Position numbers and translations under genes: made by a program. A stretch of DNA of 28,742 nucleotides, from positions 1 through 28,742 of the IMG/VR virus record IMGVR_UViG_3300011114_000101. The stretch is one strand, 5' to 3'. The notes below the pieces were generated by a model. It searched no databases, was not told the origin of the DNA, and was given only the letters and a program-made list of their open reading frames with translations. This document shows, in pieces, positions 21,323 to 28,398 of the stretch. Source of the stretch: a virus. Position 1 is the stretch's first letter, and each line of letters begins with the position of its first letter.

Positions 21323-23476
21323 TCACTGTGCCATAGGCGGTTGCGGTGGCTCAAGCAATGGGCTTTGGCCCATATCAATATCTTGGGCGGCAAACTGAAC
21401 ATACTGCTGCTGCTCGGCATTCCTACGGGCGATTTCCTCATTCAAACGGCTAGTGTCCATGCGGTGCAACAGCAGTTGAACAATTGCCTCAATTTCAGTC
21501 TTGTTCTGGCTAGTGATAGAACGGGTGTTTTGGTCATTAACCTTAACTTCAGCCATTGTTTCGGTGTTGTGCGCTTTGGCGGTCTGACGCATAAGTTCCC
21601 GCTTGGTCTCAGCATCTTGCTTGACTTGCTCGATGTCGGCACGTTGTTGCATCGCTAGTTGCATCGCTGCCATCTGGTTTTGCATATCCTGCACGGTTTT
21701 CTTGGCCTGTGCCAGTTCCATTTGAACTTGGGGCGGCACATCGGATTTTTCATCAATCTGCGCCAACGGATTCATGGCAGCAAGGCGGTCAGCAATTACG
21801 TCAGCGCCAGGGAAGTCCATATTCCTAAACACCAAGTCACCTGCCACATTGAACAATTCAGGCTTTGCCATCAGCGGCATTAACGCATCAACGGCTTGCT
21901 GGCGCTTAGTCATAAAGCCTGGCCCTGTGTCCATCACTACGTCATATTCACCCACTGTCACATCGTTTAGCACCGTTTGAATGCCATCATCTGTGGTTTT
22001 TTGCTCGTTGATAGTCTCCATGCTTGGCTGACCATCGCTGCCAATAATCCGCATTACCCGCTGGGTGTCGTAGATTTTTGGCACTAAATCAAGAATGATC
22101 TTGCCCGTGTGCCGAATGGAACGGGTCATGTTGTCGTAAAAGTGGAAGTTAGACAAATCAACCTGATTTTGCTGACCCGCCAAGGCTTTGCCCGATATAT
22201 TGCCGCTTGGCAACTGATTGGGATCAAGGATACCCAGCACCATCTGCAAATCAGCAGAAATAGCGCCTGCGGCTTCCATGATGCCCATTGGTGGCGGTTC
22301 AGGTTGTAGACGCTGCGGCACAGGTGCTGGTGCGCCGTCAATGTCTTTTTGCTTGTAGCGAAGCACAGGGCTTGACTTGATGTTAGCCAGCGCCCATTCG
22401 CTCTCGTGTCCCTCGTCTTGTCCCTCAGCCAGCAGCCATTTGGCTTTAGGTGCAAGGGCAATGCTCTCGGTCATACTGGTGCGCCAGAAGTTGTACATAC
22501 GCTGTGGGTCTTTTGCAAACCGCACCAAACCGTATTTCTTGCGCTTATCGTCCACAATGACCTGTGCGCCATAGCAAGGCACAACGGGGATATATTTACC
22601 CGCCCAAGTCTTCTCCTCAATAATCTCCATTGCGGTCATCTTGACCCATTTAACAGCCTTGCGAAACGATTCCCGTTGATCAAGTACCGTCAACCCTGCG
22701 GCTTCTACCCGTTCAAAGAACGAATTGGAGTCGGCAAAGTGTCTTGAACCATCACTCAGCAAATACAACTTGGCTTTTTCACGCTCAATATAGAAATACT
22801 CAGCAAGGCGAATGTCCTCTTTGGTCACCCAGCTTGCGGTGTCATCCCCTGTAGACCGCTGGGCAAACGATGCCCCGTCATCTGCATTCGGGTAATGTTC
22901 TCGAAATATCTTCTTGTCCATCACTGTTGTGATTAGGCAACGCTCGGCATCTGACCCATCAGGCAACACAGAATTGGGGTCAAAGTACACCGTAAACGGG
23001 TTGTCTATGGTGTCAATGTAGATTTCTTGATCAAACGAATCTTCACTTGTGTATCGAGTATTGATGCGCCAGTAGCCCCAACCCATCCTGACCGCATAGT
23101 CAAAGGCGGTGTCATAGGCAGTATCAGCATTGGAGTTGACCTCAATGTGCCGCATGATGCCCTCAATGACTTGGGCAACCTTGTAATCAGCCAAGTTATT
23201 AACAGCTTGTACCTTTAGGCGGGGGCGCTGCTGGCGCTGCTGATTGGTGACTTGGCGAATGTAGGCATCAATCTTGTTGATGGTCAGGCACGGTCTGGCT
23301 TCTACGTTTCGGCTGTTCTGTATCTCAACAGGCCATTGGTCACCAGCGGCAAACTTAATATCGTTCAGCGCCTCGGCTCGGTTGTTACTGTCAGCATCGT
23401 TAACCAGCCGCCAAAACTTAATGGCTTCGTTGATGCGTGTGTCGGCACTTGATGTTTGTGCTTGATAGTCAGACAT
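21323..23476 (-). CDS. P22-type portal protein
   Basis: 717 residues (P22 gp1 has 725). Family-typical segments: N-terminal INEAIKFWRLVNDADSNNRA and ALNDIKFAAGDQWP, then RPCLTINKIDAYIRQVTNQQ, the wing region with DAERCLITTVMDKKIF, and the crown/stem part with VVPCYGAQVIVDDKRKKYGL. The last ~150 residues are helical and Gln/Ala/Glu-rich (QMELAQAKKTVQDMQNQM; AMQLAMQQRADIEQVKQD), consistent with the long C-terminal barrel of P22 portals. It forms the dodecameric DNA port and binds the terminase during packaging. It is flanked by large terminase and scaffold. Confidence 0.93.
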   Translation of the reverse strand: MSDYQAQTSSADTRINEAIKFWRLVNDADSNNRAEALNDIKFAAGDQWPVEIQNSRNVEARPCLTINKIDAYIRQVTNQQRQQRPRLKVQAVNNLADYKVAQVIEGIMRHIEVNSNADTAYDTAFDYAVRMGWGYWRINTRYTSEDSFDQEIYIDTIDNPFTVYFDPNSVLPDGSDAERCLITTVMDKKIFREHYPNADDGASFAQRSTGDDTASWVTKEDIRLAEYFYIEREKAKLYLLSDGSRHFADSNSFFERVEAAGLTVLDQRESFRKAVKWVKMTAMEIIEEKTWAGKYIPVVPCYGAQVIVDDKRKKYGLVRFAKDPQRMYNFWRTSMTESIALAPKAKWLLAEGQDEGHESEWALANIKSSPVLRYKQKDIDGAPAPVPQRLQPEPPPMGIMEAAGAISADLQMVLGILDPNQLPSGNISGKALAGQQNQVDLSNFHFYDNMTRSIRHTGKIILDLVPKIYDTQRVMRIIGSDGQPSMETINEQKTTDDGIQTVLNDVTVGEYDVVMDTGPGFMTKRQQAVDALMPLMAKPELFNVAGDLVFRNMDFPGADVIADRLAAMNPLAQIDEKSDVPPQVQMELAQAKKTVQDMQNQMAAMQLAMQQRADIEQVKQDAETKRELMRQTAKAHNTETMAEVKVNDQNTRSITSQNKTEIEAIVQLLLHRMDTSRLNEEIARRNAEQQQYVQFAAQDIDMGQSPLLEPPQPPMAQ

Positions 23477-23503
23477 TTTTAGCCCTTTGTACTCATTGGG
23501 GGA

Positions 23504-24778
23504 TTATCCCATCCAACTGCCAACATTGGCAATCTGCTCTTGTTTCTTGCGCTTCGCAGGCTCTTTAATCATAAGGGCAATGTACCTAAATGCGTCAGCC
23601 CCGTGCGAATAATGATCATGCAGCGGTGTCCTGCTGAATTGCCCTGTGTCTACGTCTACCTCATATCTGTAGTGGCGCAGGCAAGCCAGGCCATCGGCGG
23701 CGTGTTCACGGTCAAACCAGCAGCTTGGGAATATCGTTCTAGCGGCGTTGATTGAGTCCACAATCGGCACTTTAGGCAGAATGCGGGTCTTGTACCCTGC
23801 CGCCCTCACAATATCATCAATTGACCGCCCTGCTGCCGCCAACGTCTTATTCTCTGCATCGTGCGGTAGCCAGATGGTGTCGTACACATACCCGTAGGTT
23901 TGCATAGTTGCCAGATAGTAGCTGATGGTTTTCTGGCTATCCTCAATGTATCTGATTAGCCTGGTCTCCATACCCACAAACTGCAAGAACCAGATAGCGG
24001 TGCTGTCTGACCAGCCCAAATCAAACACAGCATGAACTGGCTTGGTTGCGTCATAAGCCACACGGGTGATGCGCCCCTCTTTTTCGGCCTGCTGCATTTC
24101 CTTGGCAAAGATTGCACCATCCACTGTTTGGCGGCATAGCCCTTCCCAAACTTGGTTATAGGCTTCTTCGTCACGCTCTTTTAGCGCATCTTTTTCCAGC
24201 CGCAGGGTTTCGGGAAACCAAGGGTTATCTGACCAGTTGATCTTTATCTGGATGCAGTCATCAGGCGGTTTCAGGACAAACCGCTGGTAAGTCTCGTCTG
24301 TTTCCAACTCGGGGTTAAACGAAATCCATATCTCGCTGCCCTGCTTTCGGATGGTAGGTATTAGGATGTTCCAGCTTAGGCGGCTTACCGTTTGGGCTTC
24401 TTCTACCCAACAAATGTCCACACCCTCATAGGATTTGATGTTTGCAATGTTGTTCTTTAGACCAGCAAAGGCAAACTCAGTGCCATTTTTGCTGCGGATG
24501 CTGGCCTGTGTTATTTCATAAAAACCAAGTAATCCAAGGCTTTCAATCTGATCGCACAACAGCTTATGCACCGAATCCCGCATAGAAGTCATGAATTCTC
24601 GGGCGCACAGGATACGCATTGGGCTTTTAGCACCAAGGATAAGCAATGCCCTGGCTATGCCCCAACTTTTTGCCCCGCCCCTGCCGCCGTAGGCTACCTT
24701 GTAACGGCTCTTTTGAAACAGACCCTCTAGCTTTACAGGAAATTCTGCGTTAGCTATTGCGTCAAGTACTTCACTCAT
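23504..24778 (-). CDS. terL: Terminase large subunit (PBSX/Terminase_3-type)
   Basis: 424 residues, the usual length. The ATPase part has Walker A GGRGGAKS (31-38), Walker B VDICWVEEA (120-128) with catalytic Glu126 or Glu127, and coupling motif WISFNPE (151-157). The RNase H-like nuclease has VFDLGWSDST (Asp253), LPHDAEN (Asp307) and DHYSHGADAFRY (Asp388 and Asp395). The motor pumps DNA into the prohead and cuts the concatemer. Members of this family often package by headful (pac) cutting; that is family knowledge, not visible here. It overlaps the small terminase by eight bases. Confidence 0.96.
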   Translation of the reverse strand: MSEVLDAIANAEFPVKLEGLFQKSRYKVAYGGRGGAKSWGIARALLILGAKSPMRILCAREFMTSMRDSVHKLLCDQIESLGLLGFYEITQASIRSKNGTEFAFAGLKNNIANIKSYEGVDICWVEEAQTVSRLSWNILIPTIRKQGSEIWISFNPELETDETYQRFVLKPPDDCIQIKINWSDNPWFPETLRLEKDALKERDEEAYNQVWEGLCRQTVDGAIFAKEMQQAEKEGRITRVAYDATKPVHAVFDLGWSDSTAIWFLQFVGMETRLIRYIEDSQKTISYYLATMQTYGYVYDTIWLPHDAENKTLAAAGRSIDDIVRAAGYKTRILPKVPIVDSINAARTIFPSCWFDREHAADGLACLRHYRYEVDVDTGQFSRTPLHDHYSHGADAFRYIALMIKEPAKRKKQEQIANVGSWMG

Positions 24779-25109
24779 TGGGCTTTACAAAGGTTACTTG
24801 AATGCCCTGCAAAGGCTCACCATTTGCGCCTGTAACCTCGGCCTTAACGGTTTCTGACCATTTCATCTGCGTCTTTGTCCACCAGATCAGGCTGGTTGTG
24901 TCCCCAGATGTAGCCTTTTGAAACAGCGTCTTGGCTATCTGCCCGTTGGCCTTAGCCTTGCCCATATCCAATTCAGCACGGTAATGCTTGCGTAAAGTCT
25001 TGTCATCAATGCCTACCAATACCGCTATGGATTCATGCGGCAAGCCTAACCCACTGCTGGATTCAACCAGTTTCTGGCTTTCGGGCGTTGGAATGTGTTC
25101 GTCAGACAT
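24771..25109 (-). CDS. terS: Terminase small subunit-like protein
   Basis: 112 residues. Residues ~21-60 form a helix-turn-helix (GLPHESIAVLVGIDDKTLRK, HYRAELDMGKAKAN), followed by IAKTLFQKATSGDTTSLIWW and TQMKWSE, a pattern typical of small phage terminase-like DNA-binding proteins. It recognises the packaging start site and recruits the large subunit. It directly precedes terL and overlaps it by eight bases. The ATG at 25109 has no convincing ribosome-binding site (CTCTATAAA lies just before it), so translation may be weak or depend on upstream ribosomes. Confidence 0.85.
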   Translation of the reverse strand: MSDEHIPTPESQKLVESSSGLGLPHESIAVLVGIDDKTLRKHYRAELDMGKAKANGQIAKTLFQKATSGDTTSLIWWTKTQMKWSETVKAEVTGANGEPLQGIQVTFVKPNE

Positions 25110-25131
25110 TTTATAGAGGGGAAGTGTTACA

Positions 25132-26295
25132 TTAGTTTACTGATTCAGCAGGGATTGTCAACAGCACGGCTTTTTTTCCTGTAAAGTCTTCCCATCGTTT
25201 AACTATTACATCGCAATACTTGGGGTCTAACTCCATCAGTCTGGCATGGCGGTTCTGCTTTTCACAAGCAATCAATGTGCTACCGCTACCCCCAAAATAA
25301 TCCAACACAATGTTGTTTGCCTTGGTGCTGTTTTTAATTGCACGTTCACTTAACGCTGTTGGCTTTTGTGTTGGGTGGACATATTTGGTATCTTTGGCAA
25401 TGTTCCACAAATCAGATTCGTTCTTTATGCTTGGGTCAATTAAACCATCGAACAAAATAAATTCATGCTGATGCCTGTATCCCCGCCCCATACCAAATAC
25501 ATTTTTTGCCCAAACAATACAGGCTTTTGGCTTTAATGCTGTTTGCAATATGCCATAAAACGCCCAATTGCAACAAATGTAATAACTGTTTGGTCTAAAT
25601 GCTTCAAAGGTTTGCAACCAATCTTTTATAAAGTCGGCAAACTGCTCATCAGGCAAATCATCATTTTTAATTACATCAAACTTGCCGCTTCTACCGTTAA
25701 ATGCAACGTTGTAAGGCGGGTCAGTAAATACCATGTCCGCACGTTGCCCCATTAACAATTCTTGTACCGCATCCACGTTAGTGCTGTCGCCACACATTAA
25801 ACGATGGTTGCCCAATTTGTAAATGTCGCCTAATTTAGTGATTGGTTCATCAGGTACATCAGGCACAGCATCCTCGTCTGTTAACCCCTCAATTACTTTA
25901 GGCTCAAGCAGTGCGTCTAACTCCTTGGTATCAAACCCTAAAATTTCCAACGCAAACCCGTCTGCCAGCAAGTCGTTAAGCTCAATGGTCAGCATTTCAT
26001 TGTCCCAGCCAGCGTTAAGCGCCAAGCGGTTGTCGGCAATGATGTAGGCTTTCTTTTGAGTTTCGGTCAGGTCTGCCAGTTCTATGGTTGGCACTTCCTT
26101 GTAACCTAGCTTACGGGCAGCAAGCAGCCTGCCATGGCCTGCAATGATGCCGTTGCTGCCGTCCACCAGTATCGGGTTAGTCCAGCCAAATTCCTTAATG
26201 CTTGCCGCTATTTGTGCCACTTGCTCATCAGAGTGGGTGCGGCTGTTCTTTACATAAGGGATTAGTTCTGTAACTTTCTTTTGGGTGATTTTCAC
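25132..26295 (-). CDS. ParB-like domain fused to DNA methyltransferase
   Basis: 387 residues. The N-terminal ~130 residues are a ParB/Srx-type domain: NSRTHSDEQVAQIAASIKEF, then IIAGHGRLLAARKLGYKEVP with the GHGR motif (53-56). The C-terminal methyltransferase (about 155-375) has catalytic DPPY (192-195), HPTQKP (307-312) and the AdoMet-binding FGGSGST (334-340), with DPPY before the FxGxG motif as in beta-class N6-adenine/N4-cytosine enzymes. It probably modifies phage DNA to escape host restriction; no partner nuclease is in the window. The start is a GTG overlapping the upstream stop (GTGA). Recognition sequence unknown. Confidence 0.93.
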   Translation of the reverse strand: MKITQKKVTELIPYVKNSRTHSDEQVAQIAASIKEFGWTNPILVDGSNGIIAGHGRLLAARKLGYKEVPTIELADLTETQKKAYIIADNRLALNAGWDNEMLTIELNDLLADGFALEILGFDTKELDALLEPKVIEGLTDEDAVPDVPDEPITKLGDIYKLGNHRLMCGDSTNVDAVQELLMGQRADMVFTDPPYNVAFNGRSGKFDVIKNDDLPDEQFADFIKDWLQTFEAFRPNSYYICCNWAFYGILQTALKPKACIVWAKNVFGMGRGYRHQHEFILFDGLIDPSIKNESDLWNIAKDTKYVHPTQKPTALSERAIKNSTKANNIVLDYFGGSGSTLIACEKQNRHARLMELDPKYCDVIVKRWEDFTGKKAVLLTIPAESVN

Positions 26296-26408
26296 TTTTT
26301 ATTCTTGGCTTTGGCCTTTTCAGCCTCACGCTTTACGCTGTATGCGATGGCAACGGCTTGCTTTTGAGGCTTGCCTGCTTGCATCTCCTTGGCAATGTTT
26401 TTACTCAT
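26292..26408 (-). CDS. 38-residue basic phage protein
   Basis: MSKNIAKEMQAG then KPQKQAVAIAYSVKREAEK and a Lys/Ala tail. I recall small phage proteins carrying the same KPQKQAVAIAYSV core. The ATG at 26408 overlaps the stop region of the upstream gene, and its stop overlaps the methyltransferase GTG start (GTGA at 26292-26295), so translation is coupled. Function unknown; the basic helix may bind nucleic acid. Confidence 0.75.
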   Translation of the reverse strand: MSKNIAKEMQAGKPQKQAVAIAYSVKREAEKAKAKNKK

Positions 26409-26589
26409 TGCCTTGGGTGTCATTGATTTGATCAGTGGCATTTGCCATCTCCTTGGACATTTCTGCCAATTTTTGCTTTAACTCAGTGTTTTCCCTAAAA
26501 AGGGCAGCGGCCTGCGCCATCGCAGAGTCCCGCTGTCCCTCCAGCATCTCAACTAAAGCCTGAACTTCAATATCGGGATGTTTCAGCAT
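26401..26589 (-). CDS. Small coiled-coil protein
   Basis: 62 residues, essentially one long helix with heptad character (IEVQALVEMLEGQRDSAMAQ, ALFRENTELKQKLAEMSKEM), ending in a polar tail. It starts immediately after the stop of the 198-residue gene and overlaps the next by eight bases. No family was recognised. The compact coupling and codon pattern support a real gene; function unknown. Confidence 0.7.
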   Translation of the reverse strand: MLKHPDIEVQALVEMLEGQRDSAMAQAAALFRENTELKQKLAEMSKEMANATDQINDTQGNE

Positions 26590-27186
26590 TTAAGCAACCG
26601 TACTGACCATGACGTAGTAGGTTGTGCCGCCGCTGGTCACTGGAATGGTATGGGTAACCACTGGTGAACCGACTTTGGCTCTGAAAACGCCTGTTGCGCT
26701 AACCGCAGGCATTGCCGCAAAGTTTCCGACTTCACCTGTGCCTGAGTTTGTTACACGCAAAAATGATGTGTTTGACCATGTGCCGCCTGTTGCAAAATCA
26801 GAATCCAACTGCAATGCCGCCAATGTACCGCCTGGGTTTGTTGACGAACCGCCAATGGTTGCCCTGATTGCATTTGCTGCACCCGAAATTGTGCCTGATC
26901 CATTAATGGATGTGCTAATGTGTGATCCATTGATTGTTCCAGCAGTAGCAGCGCCAGCACCTGTAACCACAGAAAACGCTCTGAATGTTTCACCGCTACC
27001 TGTGCTACTAAATGTCAGCTTTTGGTAGGTTAAACGGGTGTCGCCACTTGTGGCGCTGGTTGTGGCATATGCGCCGTTGATGATGCCACTAGATGTAACA
27101 GCTACTGGAACGGCTGAATTGCCAACCTGTACTGATACGAACTCGGGGTCTGCGTAAGCTACGCCTGTTGCGATTGAATTTGCCAT
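26590..27186 (-). CDS. Beta-rich structural-type protein of unknown function
   Basis: 198 residues rich in Ser, Thr, Gly, Ala and Val, with strand-loop patterns throughout (FVSVQVGNSAVPVAVTSSGI; RLTYQKLTFSSTGSGETFRA; AIRATIGGSSTNPGGTLAAL; TTYYVMVSTVA at the end). The repeated NSGTGEVGNFA / TNPGGTLAALQLDS segments suggest a trimeric or jelly-roll-like virion protein. It sits far from the other structural genes, upstream of the methyltransferase. A good AAAGGAAAT site precedes the ATG at 27186. A decoration or fibre role is possible but unproven. Confidence 0.7.
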   Translation of the reverse strand: MANSIATGVAYADPEFVSVQVGNSAVPVAVTSSGIINGAYATTSATSGDTRLTYQKLTFSSTGSGETFRAFSVVTGAGAATAGTINGSHISTSINGSGTISGAANAIRATIGGSSTNPGGTLAALQLDSDFATGGTWSNTSFLRVTNSGTGEVGNFAAMPAVSATGVFRAKVGSPVVTHTIPVTSGGTTYYVMVSTVA

Positions 27187-27216
27187 GATATTTCCTTTAT
27201 TTTTTCCAAAAGGGAT

Positions 27217-27489
27217 TTAACAATTCCAGTTTTTTAGACTGGCCTTTGCCCGTTCTGCTGGGCCTTTAGAGTGTTTTACCACCCCCTCCATCCTAGCGCA
27301 AAAACTGGCTTTTCGTCCAGCATCTGCTTTGGTTTTTGGATTTGGGGCAGGCGGTTTGAGATTTGCATTGTTCTTTGCGTTGTATTCAGCACGACCTTTT
27401 GCCGTCATTCCAGCACCCTTTTCTGTCGGGTTATAGGTTTTACCCTTACCCGTGGTCTTGTGGGGAATAGGCTTGTCGTGCTTACTCAT
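27217..27489 (-). CDS. Small Lys/Asn-rich phage protein (DUF6321-like)
   Basis: 90 residues, very basic: KGKTYNPTEKGAGMTAKGRA, EYNAKNNANLKPPAPNPKTK, then ASFCARMEGV and a C-terminal AERAKASLKNWNC. The 'SFCARM.GV ... KGPAERAK.SL..W.C' end resembles a small phage family I recall as DUF6321. The two conserved-looking Cys (SFC and final C) and many Lys suggest a nucleic-acid- or capsid-interior-binding protein, but function is unknown. It overlaps the upstream gene by four bases (ATGA). Confidence 0.78.
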   Translation of the reverse strand: MSKHDKPIPHKTTGKGKTYNPTEKGAGMTAKGRAEYNAKNNANLKPPAPNPKTKADAGRKASFCARMEGVVKHSKGPAERAKASLKNWNC

Positions 27490-27650
27490 TTCTTTTTCGC
27501 CGTTTTTGCGGATTGTTTAAATGCTTCAGCAGTCGGTGCGCCCTTTGCGCCTGGCGCTCTCATACGCTCTGGCGTTTTACCCGCAGCCTTTTGGCGTTCT
27601 ATGCGCTCTTGCTTTGCATGAATGTTGGCGTAAAGCCCCTGTTTTGCCAT
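27486..27650 (-). CDS. Small basic phage protein
   Basis: 54 residues from the ATG at 27650: MAKQGLYANIHAKQERIERQ, then GKTPERMRAPGAKGAPTAEA and a SAKTAKKK tail. Small proteins with the same MAKQGLYANIHAK opening and APGAKGAPTAEAF middle occur in many phages, as I recall, with no known role. A longer frame to 27674 would read MRCCGGLK first and overlap the co-chaperonin gene; the internal ATG with an AGG site is preferred. It is coupled to the following gene by ATGA. Confidence 0.78.
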   Translation of the reverse strand: MAKQGLYANIHAKQERIERQKAAGKTPERMRAPGAKGAPTAEAFKQSAKTAKKK

Positions 27651-27652
27651 TT

Positions 27653-27910
27653 TTAAGCCTCCACAACAGCGCAAATGTCTGCTTCTTGAATGATCTGGTA
27701 ATCTTGCCCATCAATACGGTGTACAGGCCAATTAAGGTAATCCCCGTTCCCGTACTTAATGAAGTCGCCAACTTGTGTTTGAGTCACCATTGGGCCTGCT
27801 GCCACAATTGTTCCCTCATTAAACGGCTCTTTGTTGTTGACGTAGATTATGTCCGACAAATTGCGGGTAATTGGCTTTACCACCACCCTGTCACGCAACG
27901 GCTTGATCAT
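27653..27910 (-). CDS. GroES-like co-chaperonin (Cpn10)
   Basis: 85 residues (bacterial GroES is about 97). The N-terminal IKPLRDRVVVKPI and C-terminal ADICAVVEA match both ends of GroES. Between them, residues 16-30 (RNLSDIIYVNNKEPF) occupy the mobile-loop position, with IIYV in place of the GroEL-binding IVL tripeptide, then EGTIVAAGP, QVGDFIKYGNGDYL and YQIIQEADI. It would cap host GroEL and alter folding of phage proteins, as T4 gp31 does. AAGGAG precedes the ATG at 27910. It is short in the mobile loop and roof region, but all core strands seem present. Confidence 0.88.
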   Translation of the reverse strand: MIKPLRDRVVVKPITRNLSDIIYVNNKEPFNEGTIVAAGPMVTQTQVGDFIKYGNGDYLNWPVHRIDGQDYQIIQEADICAVVEA

Positions 27911-28121
27911 TTGATCTCCTTGTGTATTTGCGTTTCTGGGGGGCTTCAGTGGTCTGGTCGGTGGTTATGTCGTACACCTTTTTTGTGGTTTTTGGCTCAT
28001 GCTGACCACACCAATCAGATTTGTGTTTGTTCTGCTGGTGCGGATACCGGCGGCATACGCCCATAACTTGCTGGTCTCGAAAAAATCGACACCCGCCGCA
28101 ATTAGAATGTTCATCAGCCAT
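27891..28121 (-). CDS. Small four-cysteine zinc-binding-type protein
   Basis: 76 residues. The N-terminal half has Cys8-x2-Cys11, Cys23 and Cys38 (NCGGCRFFRD ... GVCRRYPHQQ ... DWCGQHEP), a likely zinc- or iron-binding knuckle, with His residues nearby. The C-terminal half is polar and basic (APQKRKYTRRSND). It overlaps the co-chaperonin gene by 20 bases. A strong AAGGAG site lies before the ATG at 28121, downstream of the hairpin at 28154-28173. I recall similar CGGCRF...C..YP small proteins in phages; function unknown. Confidence 0.78.
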   Translation of the reverse strand: MADEHSNCGGCRFFRDQQVMGVCRRYPHQQNKHKSDWCGQHEPKTTKKVYDITTDQTTEAPQKRKYTRRSNDQAVA

Positions 28122-28153
28122 TCAAAACTCCTTTTTTGTTTGGTTAGTAGACC

Positions 28154-28173
28154 CTGCCGATTCGCCTCGGCAG
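28154..28173 (-). promoter_or_regulatory. Intergenic stem-loop in accessory operon
   Basis: A perfect 7-bp inverted repeat CTGCCGA / TCGGCAG with a six-base loop lies in the 62-base gap between the 67-residue gene and the zinc-binding gene. Neither strand has a U-run after it, so it is not a standard terminator. It may be an mRNA processing or stabilising structure. Confidence 0.4.
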
Positions 28174-28183
28174 TGGTTTACGC

Positions 28184-28387
28184 TTAATCTTGGTAGCACT
28201 TGCGGTCATGGACATACGCCACACCGCTGGTTTTACCGCCGTCAAATTTCTTGTCTGCGCCCACAGCATTGGTAGCTGCGTTTGGAATATTCTTTTTGGC
28301 GCTGCCTTGTGAGCCAGTACCGTCAGAGGATGTTACGCCTTTGGGGATTGGAATGTTAGCGCCGTATTTGCCGTTCATATCTTTCAT
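28184..28387 (-). CDS. Small Gly/Lys-rich phage protein
   Basis: 67 residues, probably disordered: MKDMNGKYGANIPIPKGVTS, then GTGSQGSAKKNIPNAATNAV and a C-terminal GGKTSGVAYVHDRKCYQD with one Cys. TAAGGAG lies at a good distance before the ATG at 28387. It is the second visible gene of the minus-strand operon. No family named; I recall short phage proteins with a similar V.Y..DRKCYQ end, of unknown role. Confidence 0.72.
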   Translation of the reverse strand: MKDMNGKYGANIPIPKGVTSSDGTGSQGSAKKNIPNAATNAVGADKKFDGGKTSGVAYVHDRKCYQD

Positions 28388-28398
28388 GGGGTTTCTCC

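Noticed and set aside
27521-28066. Open frame of 181 codons on the plus strand opposite small accessory genes
   Set aside because: It would run through four minus-strand genes with good ribosome-binding sites and a recognisable co-chaperonin.
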